DNA of 8,175 bases from Chlamydiota bacterium (GCA_016866585.1 VGMB01000061.1:1-8175); one strand, 5' to 3'; positions 1-6,403 are shown, counted from the stretch's first letter. Notes: a model not told the origin generated them from the letters alone. Translations and numbers: made by a program.

Positions 1-768
1 CGAGCAAAACGGCGCATCTTTGTCTATAGCTAAATGTGAGTTATTAGGGGAGTACAACATATACGTTGCATCATCGTCGGCAGGATGGGCATGAACACTT
101 TTTTCACTCATGGAGTTAATAGATATAGGATCATGCTGACCTTTAGAGATACCAAAACCTGGAAATACTCCCATCGAAAGCTTTATTGTAACGTTTGATC
201 CAACCGGTAAATCTCGATACAGCCATGGGTGAAATTTCACTAAAAGTTCGGTTGACGCTTGATCGTAATTTTTATGAAAATATTCTCCAGAAACATCTTC
301 ATACCCCATTAGAGGAGGCATTTCAGTCGTTAAAAACAGGTCGACATTTTCAATCGGAAGATCGCGACCGATGGCATTTCTGACAGCTTGTGGAATTACA
401 GATTCACAGTCTATGGGGTTTAGTCTGGCCGTTAGTGCGTATCTTGGAGATGAGTGATAAGATGTTATGAAAGGGATCTGCATTTCTTTGTATGGGGTGC
501 ATTTAGCTGCTGAAGGGGAGAGAGGATTTACAAGATTTAATGTAAGCAACCCTCTTAAGCTTGTTATTGTGGTATTTGGTGTACAACGGTGTAGTAGGCT
601 TAAAGTTTCATTTTTATCTGCTGGGGCAATTTCCGGATTAGCAAACATTTCGTCAATAAATGTCTTTACTCGTTGTTCGAGATCTGTTTTGTGCTCCCGA
701 GGCAGGATCTGAGAGTCTCTAAACGGTTCAGTAAGAGTGAGTAACTGTTCTTGGAGGGATAATGACAT
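1..768 (-). CDS. Unrecognised protein, N-terminal 256 residues (3' end lies outside the window)
   Basis: The minus-strand frame is open from the ATG at 768-766 to the window edge without a stop, giving 256 residues that begin MSLSLQEQLL. No alternative ATG, GTG or TTG lies between this start and the in-frame upstream stop at 832-834, so the start is secure. There is no good Shine-Dalgarno (the upstream is A/T-rich), but a strong extended -10 promoter sits about 35 bases away. I see no signal peptide or membrane segment. The first 60 residues look helical and charged. Later stretches look like mixed beta structure, with a polar His/Asp-rich patch around residues 226-233 (HAHPADDD). I do not recognise the family and give no function. 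The gene is a separate transcription unit from the symporter upstream, whose stop is 77 bases away. Coding is supported by the long open frame and the promoter; the function is unknown. Confidence 0.8.
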   Translation of the reverse strand, partial: MSLSLQEQLLTLTEPFRDSQILPREHKTDLEQRVKTFIDEMFANPEIAPADKNETLSLLHRCTPNTTITSLRGLLTLNLVNPLSPSAAKCTPYKEMQIPFITSYHSSPRYALTARLNPIDCESVIPQAVRNAIGRDLPIENVDLFLTTEMPPLMGYEDVSGEYFHKNYDQASTELLVKFHPWLYRDLPVGSNVTIKLSMGVFPGFGISKGQHDPISINSMSEKSVHAHPADDDATYMLYSPNNSHLAIDKDAPFCS

Positions 769-802
769 AATTACAGCTTTTTTTAATTTTTTTATAACTG
801 TA

Positions 803-831
803 ATTATATCACCAGTTAATTTAAATTGAAA
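803..831 (-). promoter_or_regulatory. Extended -10 promoter for the 1-768 gene
   Basis: On the minus strand a perfect TATAAT (808-803) is preceded by TGA, giving the extended -10 form TGnTATAAT. A weak -35 (TTTCAA, 831-826) lies 17 bases upstream. The predicted transcription start near 796 would leave a leader of about 28 bases before the ATG at 768. A 7+7 inverted repeat (TTAATTT at 816-822 and AAATTAA at 829-835) overlaps the spacer and -35 and could be an operator or chance A/T symmetry. Confidence 0.5.
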
Positions 832-845
832 TTAATCAAAATCTT

Positions 846-2135
846 TTAATTAATTTTTGAGAAGTCCGTTTTTGTTAAAATATTCTTTTCGCCTTCGCTT
901 TTTGCAACCAAGACAGCACAGCATGTGTCGCTTAGCACGTTTACTGTTGTCCTCATCATGTCAAGAATCCTATCGACCGCAAGAAAGAGTCCTATCCCTT
1001 CTATTGGCAGTCCGAAAGCTTTTAAAATAACAATTACCGCCACCAAGCTTGCTGCTGGTATCCCTGCTACCCCCATAGAAGTGAATAGAGCTAACATAAC
1101 GAAGATGATCTGTGATCCTAAAGTAATCGTAACCCCATATACTTGAGCAACAAACATAGCGGCAATTATCTCATATAATGCAGACCCCGACATGTTTAGG
1201 GAAGTGCCTAAAGGTACTACTAAACTACATATCCTGTTAGATACTCCGGCTCGCTTTTCTACACAATCCATTGTGATTGGAAGAGATGCAGAAGAAGAGC
1301 TTGTAGAAAATGCCGTAATAAGAGCTGGTCCCATAGCTTTGAAGTGTGTTTTAGGGCTTACTTTACCAATATATTTCAGCAGCAGCGGTACAACAATAAA
1401 ACTAAATGCGGCAAGAGCGCATATAACTGTTAAAAAAAACAGGCCTAGTGAGGCTAGTGATTCAAATCCGGTTGTAGCTGCGACTTTAGCAACAAGACAG
1501 AAGACTCCAAAGGGAAGGAAGTTCATAATCATGTGAGTGATTTCTATCATAGTTTGAAATAAGCCTTGAAAAAGACCTTGTATTTGAACAGATCTTTCTT
1601 CATTGATCTTTGTTAGAGCAAAGCCAAATAGTAAGCTGAAAAAGATCAAAGCTAGCATTTCTCCTTTTGCTAGAGCATCGATAATATTTGAGGGTATAAC
1701 GCTCAATATCAATCCAGATATAGTGACAGTATTGGAGTGGTCTGCAAGATTGTGGTGCAGCCCGTTTGTTTGGCTTTGCTCTATCTGAAGATGAAAAGAT
1801 TCAGCCATTCCAGGTTTAATTAGATTGACAAAGAGTAATCCAAGTATAACTGCAGATAAGGTGGTTATGACATAAAATCCTATGATCTTAACACCAATTC
1901 GTTTGAATGATGCGTCACCACCAATTCTTGCCATCCCGGTGACAATCGAAGAGACTACAAGAGGCACTACGATTAAAGTAAGTGATTGGATAAAAAGTTT
2001 GCCAACTAGGTCATATATGGAATAGAAGGTTATTCCAAATAGACCTGTAGTGGTGCCTGTCAGGTTGCCTATAATAAAGGCTAGGACTATCGCTATTAAA
2101 ACTGCCCATGGTGACTTTTTCTTTTTTTTAGACAT
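846..2135 (-). CDS. Dicarboxylate/amino acid:cation symporter (DAACS/SLC1 family)
   Basis: A 429-residue inner-membrane carrier of the GltPh/EAAT fold, expected to import an acidic or small neutral amino acid or a dicarboxylate with Na+ or H+. The scaffold segment VVPLVVSSI (56-64) is typical of the family. The serine-rich HP1 loop is at 277-286 (STSSSSASLP), HP2 at 355-365 (GVAGIPAASLV), and TM8 carries D392, R395, T396, N399 and D403, matching GltPh D394, R397, T398, N401 and D405. The retained arginine favours an acidic substrate. The TM7 motif, NMDGT in most relatives, reads NMSGS (314-318). The N-terminus is a poly-lysine stretch (MSKKKKKS). A good Shine-Dalgarno (AAGGA, 2145-2141) lies 5 bases before the ATG, inside the 20-base gap after the HD-protein gene, so the two are probably co-transcribed. 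Length is normal for the family. Exact substrate and coupling ion cannot be read from sequence. Confidence 0.93.
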   Translation of the reverse strand: MSKKKKKSPWAVLIAIVLAFIIGNLTGTTTGLFGITFYSIYDLVGKLFIQSLTLIVVPLVVSSIVTGMARIGGDASFKRIGVKIIGFYVITTLSAVILGLLFVNLIKPGMAESFHLQIEQSQTNGLHHNLADHSNTVTISGLILSVIPSNIIDALAKGEMLALIFFSLLFGFALTKINEERSVQIQGLFQGLFQTMIEITHMIMNFLPFGVFCLVAKVAATTGFESLASLGLFFLTVICALAAFSFIVVPLLLKYIGKVSPKTHFKAMGPALITAFSTSSSSASLPITMDCVEKRAGVSNRICSLVVPLGTSLNMSGSALYEIIAAMFVAQVYGVTITLGSQIIFVMLALFTSMGVAGIPAASLVAVIVILKAFGLPIEGIGLFLAVDRILDMMRTTVNVLSDTCCAVLVAKSEGEKNILTKTDFSKIN

Positions 2136-2155
2136 TCATTTCCTTAGTACTATGG

Positions 2156-2806
2156 TTACGTTAGAGAGTTTAGCTTTGCTTTATACTCTTGGGCCTCTGC
2201 GTGAAGTGACTGTATGTCGCAACCTCCCTTTTCGAGCTTGGCTATAGACTCTTGTTTGATATAGTTTTTAAATTCTTTTAAAAATGGATCGAATTCTCCA
2301 AGTTCTTCGAGTTTGTAAAATACTCTCATTTTTTCTATGGGAAGCCATGTTGAAAGATCTGACTCATTGTGCTGGATCTGCGCCTCGAGCTTATCTAGAA
2401 CGTTTGCTACCTTGGCTTCAAAGGTTTCTTTTTCCTCAAATTCATACCATAAATGGAATATTTCATCTCCTGATGGAGAGTTGAGCATTTCTCGTATTTG
2501 CGAAATCGCTAGCTGCTCGTTTTCAATTTTCTTATTTTTGATCACTAATGCATCAGTTTCGAATGCGGGGACATCGCCGCATATTGCTTCAACTATATCA
2601 TGAATTATGATCATTTTTAGGGTTTTTTCGAGGTTTATTTTTTCATTTAGGTGAGGTGCCACTACCAGGGCCATCAGAGATGTTCTCCATACGTGTTCTG
2701 CAACGCTTTCTCTTCTTCCGTTAGAAAGGTCACAATGACGAAGTTCACATTTTAGCTTCTCAGCTAATTTCAAAAAATCGAAGATTCGGTTCAGTTGATC
2801 GTGCAT
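2156..2806 (-). CDS. HD-domain hydrolase, 5'-deoxynucleotidase (YfbR/HDDC2)-like
   Basis: A 216-residue soluble protein with the metal-dependent phosphohydrolase signature. The motifs in order are RRESVAEH (31-38, metal ligand H38), HDIVEAICGD (69-78, the HD pair H69/D70 plus E73 and D78), and VANVLDKLEAQ (133-143, ligand D138). Their order and spacing match E. coli YfbR (H33, H68/D69, E72, D77, D137) and human HDDC2, which dephosphorylate deoxynucleoside 5'-monophosphates using a divalent metal. By homology the role is dNMP turnover in the cytoplasm; the substrate is inferred. The C-terminal 40 residues are a charged helical extension without recognisable motif. The ATG at 2806 has a Shine-Dalgarno (AAGG, 2816-2813). 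The stop is 20 bases before the symporter start, so this is likely the first gene of a two-gene unit. No convincing promoter was found upstream. Confidence 0.85.
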   Translation of the reverse strand: MHDQLNRIFDFLKLAEKLKCELRHCDLSNGRRESVAEHVWRTSLMALVVAPHLNEKINLEKTLKMIIIHDIVEAICGDVPAFETDALVIKNKKIENEQLAISQIREMLNSPSGDEIFHLWYEFEEKETFEAKVANVLDKLEAQIQHNESDLSTWLPIEKMRVFYKLEELGEFDPFLKEFKNYIKQESIAKLEKGGCDIQSLHAEAQEYKAKLNSLT

Positions 2807-2853
2807 GATTCACCTTAAGTTGCTATGAATAAAGAATGATTTTTAAACCTTTA

Positions 2854-2874
2854 ACTTTTTTCTTATTAAAAAGT
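2854..2874. repeat. Short inverted repeat in the gap upstream of the HD gene
   Basis: ACTTTTT (2854-2860) and AAAAAGT (2868-2874) are perfect complements around a 7-base loop. There is no T-tract after the stem on either strand, so it does not look like a terminator. It lies 48 bases before the HD-gene start and would fall in the mRNA leader or promoter. It may be incidental in A/T-rich DNA. Confidence 0.3.
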
Positions 2875-2972
2875 CTACAGGAAATACTTCCTTACTGCAT
2901 ACCTAGCTATACTTAAGAAGTGGCAAGTAGCTCGAGATGCAAGCGAAAAAAAGTATCTTTTATAATAGAGAT

Positions 2973-2994
2973 AAAATTGATTTAAATCGATTTT
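2973..2994 (-). terminator. A/T-rich perfect inverted repeat, possible weak terminator of the 3-gene operon
   Basis: The two halves (2973-2983 and 2984-2994) are complementary across 11 pairs with one G-U pair, centred on GATTTAAATC. It begins 5 bases after the stop of the PLP-enzyme gene on the minus strand. A short T-run forms the end of the stem. The stem is almost all A/T, so it would be weak as a terminator; an operator or chance palindrome is also possible. Confidence 0.35.
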
Positions 2995-2999
2995 TCTTT

Positions 3000-3980
3000 C
3001 TACTTGTAAAGTTGTTGATCTGGGTAGTAGTGCTGATTAAAACCACTTAAGCTTAAGGTTCCTCCTGAGTGGATGACTAAAGTAGAGCCTTTAAGTTGTT
3101 CACTTTCAATCTTGTTTTTTGCTGCAAGAAAGTGTTTTGCGTTGTATATTGGATCTAAAAAAACTCCTTCGTTCATAGCGAAATTTCTAATGAATTGGAG
3201 GTGTTCGGCGTCTATGCTGCCAAAAGATTTACCTTTGTGTGGCAATATTACCTCAAATTCGCAGAGTCTAGGCTCTTTTTTGTATATTTCTGAAAAAAAC
3301 AAACTACACTTATCAAGGGTGATAGAAAAATCCGCTATTGATCCTGCTGTCTGGGTAACATAAACTTTACACGGTTTACCTAGAGATCCAAAATATAAAA
3401 TTAGAGACGAAGCGCCAAATCCTGTGCCCGAGTCGATGAAGATTTGATTGAATTGAAGGTTGCTTTTTCTTTCATTTTCTATTATGTCTTGGCCGAGTGT
3501 TAAGGCTCCTGGTAGAGATTCTTTACAGCTTGATCCCATGGGAATCCATAGAAATTCTTTGTTTAGATGGGTTTCATAAAAAGATATGATAGATTCTAAA
3601 GGTTGTGCTTTTTTCACCCATATTATCTTGCTTTCATCGTTGCAAAGAAGGGTGAAAAAATAATTTCCTTGGATCATTTTTGGGCTCTGACCTTCAAGGA
3701 ATAGGGTAAACGGGATCTTCCTTTCTTTCAAAATCGATGAGAGGTTTAGCACGTTATTAGAATATGCGGAACCAAAGATAGCGACTTCTTTGCCCTGTGA
3801 TTGTATGTGTGGTATCAGGGATAGGTATTTTCGCAACTTTACTCCCATCGAAAGGAAGCCAAGTTCATCTTCTCTTTTGATCCATACTTGAGAATGTGTC
3901 GTGTCAAAGCTTGGTATTTTATGGATCCGGGAGTGATGATTTATGTCTTGTAAAAGAGGATATGTGCTGCTGCTGTTCAT
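3000..3980 (-). CDS. PLP-dependent D-cysteine desulfhydrase / ACC deaminase family protein
   Basis: A 326-residue fold-type II PLP enzyme. WIKRED (33-38) is followed by GVKLRKYL (46-53), where K48 matches the PLP-binding lysine of the family's GNKxRKLE motif. GSAYSNN (70-76) matches GGIQSNH, with S74 as the expected active-site serine but Asn in place of the usual His at 76. SGTGFGA (184-190) is a variant phosphate loop. EGVFLDPIYNAK (271-282) carries Y279, and HSGGT (304-308) closes the site. Family members either open the cyclopropane ring of ACC to 2-oxobutyrate and ammonia, or split D-cysteine to pyruvate, H2S and ammonia. As I recall the specificity positions, ACC deaminase has Glu and Leu where this protein has N280 and S305, and D-cysteine desulfhydrase has Thr at both, so desulfhydrase-like activity is more likely. 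The start overlaps the previous stop (ATGA) and has no Shine-Dalgarno, so translation probably depends on coupling. Confidence 0.82.
   Translation of the reverse strand: MNSSSTYPLLQDINHHSRIHKIPSFDTTHSQVWIKREDELGFLSMGVKLRKYLSLIPHIQSQGKEVAIFGSAYSNNVLNLSSILKERKIPFTLFLEGQSPKMIQGNYFFTLLCNDESKIIWVKKAQPLESIISFYETHLNKEFLWIPMGSSCKESLPGALTLGQDIIENERKSNLQFNQIFIDSGTGFGASSLILYFGSLGKPCKVYVTQTAGSIADFSITLDKCSLFFSEIYKKEPRLCEFEVILPHKGKSFGSIDAEHLQFIRNFAMNEGVFLDPIYNAKHFLAAKNKIESEQLKGSTLVIHSGGTLSLSGFNQHYYPDQQLYK
3977..3980 (-). other. ATGA stop/start overlap between FAH and PLP-enzyme genes
   Basis: On the minus strand the sequence ATGA holds both the ATG of the PLP-enzyme gene (3980-3978) and the TGA of the FAH gene (3979-3977). 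No purine-rich ribosome-binding site is visible in the 20 bases before it. Re-initiation by the terminating ribosome is therefore the likely way the downstream gene is translated. Confidence 0.85.
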
Positions 3981-4558
3981 GTAAATAAAAATTGACCCAC
4001 AATTTCGTCATTTAAATACAGCTTGGCTATATCTTCTTTTGCGATATCGCTGATTCCTTCAGGAGTCCCTGTGATGAGAATGTCTCCGGGGCATACAGGG
4101 AAATGTTCTATAATATAGGTTCGTAATTCTTCAATTGGAAATATCATATCCTTGCTATTTCCTTTTTGTCGTAGCAAGTCATTAACTGTGAGATGAAAAT
4201 GAATCTGCTCTTGAGGATGGTATTCCTTCCATTTACCTAGAGGGCATGACTGTTTGAATGACTTGGCTGTTGTCCAAGGTAGTCCCTTTTTTTTTATTTC
4301 ATTTTGTATGTCTCTGGCTGTTAGATCTAGAGCGACTGTAATATGGCTGAGTTTTAAGCTTTCAGAAAATAAAAAAGCAAGTTCTACCTCATATTGTACT
4401 TGCTTGGAAAATGTAGGCAAGTGAACTGTTTGATCGCTCATGACAAGCGAGTTGTACGATTTACAGAAAATTACAGGAGAAGACTCTGGTCTCTGATTCA
4501 TTTCTAGTGCATGTAGTGGATAGTTTTTTCCAACACACCATATTGTGTTTCCCATCAT
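3977..4558 (-). CDS. Fumarylacetoacetate hydrolase (FAH) family protein, FAHD1/YcgM-like
   Basis: A 193-residue single-domain FAH protein. WCVGKNYPLHALEM (7-20) contains H16 and E19, spaced like the catalytic His-Glu pair of FAHD1 (H30/E33). YEVELAF (56-62) supplies metal ligands E57 and E59, and ALDLTARD (76-83) supplies D78. KKGLPWTTAKSF (90-101) holds K99, the expected active-site lysine, and GDILITGTPEG (158-168) is the family's C-terminal signature. All key residues are present, so it should be an active Mg2+-dependent C-C hydrolase or decarboxylase acting on acylpyruvates or oxaloacetate; the substrate is inferred. It is somewhat shorter than FAHD1 (about 220). A strong AAAGGA Shine-Dalgarno (4569-4564) precedes two adjacent ATGs (4558 and 4555); the first is chosen because it forms an ATGA overlap with the upstream gene. 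It is the middle gene of a coupled three-gene operon. Confidence 0.9.
   Translation of the reverse strand: MMGNTIWCVGKNYPLHALEMNQRPESSPVIFCKSYNSLVMSDQTVHLPTFSKQVQYEVELAFLFSESLKLSHITVALDLTARDIQNEIKKKGLPWTTAKSFKQSCPLGKWKEYHPQEQIHFHLTVNDLLRQKGNSKDMIFPIEELRTYIIEHFPVCPGDILITGTPEGISDIAKEDIAKLYLNDEIVGQFLFT
4555..4558 (-). other. ATGA stop/start overlap between the orphan and FAH genes
   Basis: The TGA ending the 361-residue orphan (4557-4555) overlaps the first ATG of the FAH gene (4558-4556). Here, unlike the second junction, an AAAGGA Shine-Dalgarno lies about 5 bases upstream, so initiation may be both coupled and independent. Confidence 0.85.
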
Positions 4559-5640
4559 GAGCTTCCTTTAATATAGTCAAGTGCCGTTTTAAAGCAGTGT
4601 AAATTGTTACATATCTTTACGGAATAATGATTATACAACACAGATAAATCATTTGCATGGTTTTCTTCATTAGCTCTCAGATGCTCGGGATCTTCGATGA
4701 ACTGATTAATAAAAACGATTAAGGGGGTATCGCAAATTTTTATGTTTTTTGTTTTTATAGAAAATTTGATTAAAAAATCCCTTAGTTCGTTAAAATGTGT
4801 AGACTGAACAATTGTCGGAGCTTCTGTTTTTCCTACAAATGATGCGATCTTACTTAAAGCTAAGAGTGTCTTGCAGATATTCATCGCTTGGTCTTCATCG
4901 GTTTCTGCAGCTTTTGTTAGCTCTATGTATTTGAGTACTTTTTGTTCTAGTTTCGCTCTTATGCAACGTGAGAGTTTCTGGTGAAAGTTTTCTTCGTTTA
5001 ATAAAGTAAGAAAATTATCCAATTTTGTGTTTAAAATCTTTAGGTTGACATATCGATGGGGATCGAAAACAGGGAGAGTTTCTTCAAGAGTTTCTCTGGA
5101 AAAAAGGCGGCATTTATGAAGACAATCCTTAAAAAGCTCGATTTCTTTTGAAAGAAAATCATTTTCAATCGCTGAGATTTCTGATCGGCCATAGATTACG
5201 TACTCTTTTGCTTTTATTTGTAATTCAAGAATGCAGGTTGTGTAGAGTTCGGTGAATTCAGCTGGATCCAAGGATTCCTTCATTCGATCGATGATAGATG
5301 AGATTTTTAAATGACTTATCCTGGTTTTGCATGAGCGTACAGCATTTCCTGCCATCTTTATAGGTGTCAATATCCTTTCTATACAACCGGGGTGTTTTTG
5401 TTTGAATATGCGTAACGAAAGGGCGTATAGATCGACAGCTTTTGATATCTCTTTCTCGTATTCGTTTTTGATTTTGTTTAGGCATCGGCATTTCATGTCG
5501 ACTGTTGTTATGCCTTCCAGTTTGGAGGTAGCTTCGTTGTATACAGATCTGCACCGAGCGTTAATGTCGGAAAATTCGGGTTTATCTGAAAAATAATAAA
5601 AAATACATGCCTCAGAGGCTGAAATAGAAGGTGCACTCAT
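4555..5640 (-). CDS. Unrecognised 361-residue helical, cysteine-rich protein heading a coupled operon
   Basis: I do not recognise this family. The protein looks almost wholly alpha-helical and charged, with long amphipathic stretches such as residues 56-80, 115-180 and 205-245. It has 14 cysteines by my count, including KCRC near residue 50, DCLHKC near residue 172 and ICNNLHC near the C-terminus. That is a lot for a protein with no signal peptide. No membrane segment, nucleotide-binding loop or catalytic motif is visible. The ATG at 5640 is the first in-frame start and has only a weak purine stretch upstream. It is the first gene of an operon and its stop overlaps the FAH start by 4 bases, so it would be made in a fixed ratio with the FAH and PLP enzymes. 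It could be a regulator, scaffold or secreted protein; none of these is shown. Confidence 0.75.
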   Translation of the reverse strand: MSAPSISASEACIFYYFSDKPEFSDINARCRSVYNEATSKLEGITTVDMKCRCLNKIKNEYEKEISKAVDLYALSLRIFKQKHPGCIERILTPIKMAGNAVRSCKTRISHLKISSIIDRMKESLDPAEFTELYTTCILELQIKAKEYVIYGRSEISAIENDFLSKEIELFKDCLHKCRLFSRETLEETLPVFDPHRYVNLKILNTKLDNFLTLLNEENFHQKLSRCIRAKLEQKVLKYIELTKAAETDEDQAMNICKTLLALSKIASFVGKTEAPTIVQSTHFNELRDFLIKFSIKTKNIKICDTPLIVFINQFIEDPEHLRANEENHANDLSVLYNHYSVKICNNLHCFKTALDYIKGSS

Positions 5641-5824
5641 AATAATTTCTAATAGTAATAGTCTTGGAAGGTAGCTATTTTACTAAAATGAAAGTAAAAA
5701 CAGCTATTTCATTTTTTCATGCCGGCGGACTGTTTTGTTAAGGGTAGATAAAGAATTCTTGAAGTAAAATTATAATTAAAATACACTTCAAATTTTAATT
5801 TACAACCATATAGGTATATAACGT
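5641..5824. promoter_or_regulatory. Divergent intergenic control region
   Basis: These 184 bases separate the minus-strand operon (start 5640) from the plus-strand gene (start 5825) and should hold both promoters. I see an inverted repeat TTTTACT (5678-5684) / AGTAAAA (5693-5699), a direct repeat AGCTATTT (5673-5680 and 5702-5709), a GCCGGC palindrome (5721-5726), a 10-base palindrome AAGAATTCTT (5751-5760), and the larger TTGAAGT/ACTTCAA repeat listed separately. Another candidate minus-strand promoter is TTGTAA (5805-5800), 16 bases, TATTTT (5783-5778). Confidence 0.55.
5759..5791. repeat. Inverted repeat TTGAAGT-N19-ACTTCAA with face-to-face candidate promoters
   Basis: The arms at 5759-5765 and 5785-5791 are perfect complements; their starts are 26 bases apart. 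The spacer holds the palindrome ATTATAAT (5769-5776), which reads TATAAT on both strands. Each arm also reads as a -35 (TTGAAG). On the plus strand, TTGAAG (5759-5764), 17 bases, TACACT (5782-5787) is a candidate promoter for the 5825 gene. On the minus strand, TTGAAG (5791-5786), 17 bases, TTTACT (5768-5763) is a candidate for the operon. Both -10 boxes match 4 of 6 positions. Confidence 0.4.
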
Positions 5825-6403
5825 ATGATCGTATACCGTAACTCTAGAATTCTTTCAGCATCAAATAAAGTTAGCAAAGCTATTTTGTCTTTTAAAGATA
5901 AGGATAAGTCAGAACCTTCTGCTAATACTTTCCTATTGAGTCATAATAGAGAGCTTAAGAATGTGAGTACTTATAAAATGATACCGAACTCTTATCTTAA
6001 GGCCTTCCACCTAAAGTATGATTTTAAAAAATATAGAAAAGTAATATTGAAACTTGGAGTTATTATGGATAGTTCCAACGTGCATGCATCGAGCCAAGCA
6101 TCAGAGTATGGAAGGACGTATATACCTTACTACGGTCTTCTTAGGAAGTTACGAAGTAAGTATCGAACACCTTATTTAAAAGATCGATGTAAATCTTGGG
6201 TTTTCAAGGAGAGATCTTTGGTTCAGGTGAAAATTAGTGAAATAACCAAATCGTTTTCTGCTGTAAGGTCTATTCGAGATGCAAGTCTTCTATCTAATAA
6301 GGATGTAGATCAGCCTCATTTTATAGAATGGAATCGTGTATATGCAAATAAGGAAGAAGAAAGGCAGTTTCAAATTACAAGACTTATTAGATATCTTTCA
6401 TAA
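5825..6403 (+). CDS. Unrecognised basic 192-residue protein, the only plus-strand gene
   Basis: I do not recognise this protein. It is strongly basic throughout, with clusters such as YDFKKYRKVILK (65-76), LRKLRSKYR (106-114) and LKDRCKSWVFKER (118-130). It has no signal peptide or membrane segment and one cysteine (C122). The basic character would suit nucleic-acid or acidic-membrane binding, but that is only inference. The ATG at 5825 is preceded by a weak AGG at 5812-5814, about 10 bases away, so translation initiation may be poor. A possible promoter lies in the inverted repeat at 5759-5791. The stop codon lies inside the hairpin at 6401-6426. No competing minus-strand frame occupies this stretch, and without this gene a gap of almost 800 bases would remain, which supports it being real. 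Confidence 0.62.
   Translation: MIVYRNSRILSASNKVSKAILSFKDKDKSEPSANTFLLSHNRELKNVSTYKMIPNSYLKAFHLKYDFKKYRKVILKLGVIMDSSNVHASSQASEYGRTYIPYYGLLRKLRSKYRTPYLKDRCKSWVFKERSLVQVKISEITKSFSAVRSIRDASLLSNKDVDQPHFIEWNRVYANKEEERQFQITRLIRYLS

Noticed and set aside
195..712. Two plus-strand open frames (195-383 and 467-712)
   Set aside because: They lie wholly within the continuous minus-strand frame 1-768, which has a clear promoter and no stop; their products look like nothing known and have no ribosome-binding sites.
925..2247. Several plus-strand frames opposite the symporter (925-1146, 1192-1536, 1603-1788, 2050-2247)
   Set aside because: They are antisense to a gene with clear SLC1 family motifs, and are explained by its codon composition.
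2284..2603. Plus-strand frames opposite the HD gene
   Set aside because: Antisense to the conserved HD motifs and lacking start signals.
2807..2999. Promoter of the HD gene at TTGCCA or TTGCAT
   Set aside because: No -10 of useful quality lies at a proper distance from either hexamer, so I list none.
3073..3363. Plus-strand frame opposite the PLP-enzyme gene
   Set aside because: Antisense to the conserved C-terminal half of that enzyme; no ribosome-binding site.
5258..5596. A nested minus-strand frame (5258-5554) and a plus-strand frame (5327-5596) within the 361-residue orphan
   Set aside because: The longer frame is tied to the operon by its ATGA overlap; the nested ones have no initiation signal.
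5769..5776. TATAAT on both strands as the actual -10 boxes
   Set aside because: No acceptable -35 is found 16-18 bases upstream on either strand; the 17-base spacing from TTGAAG fits the outer boxes better.
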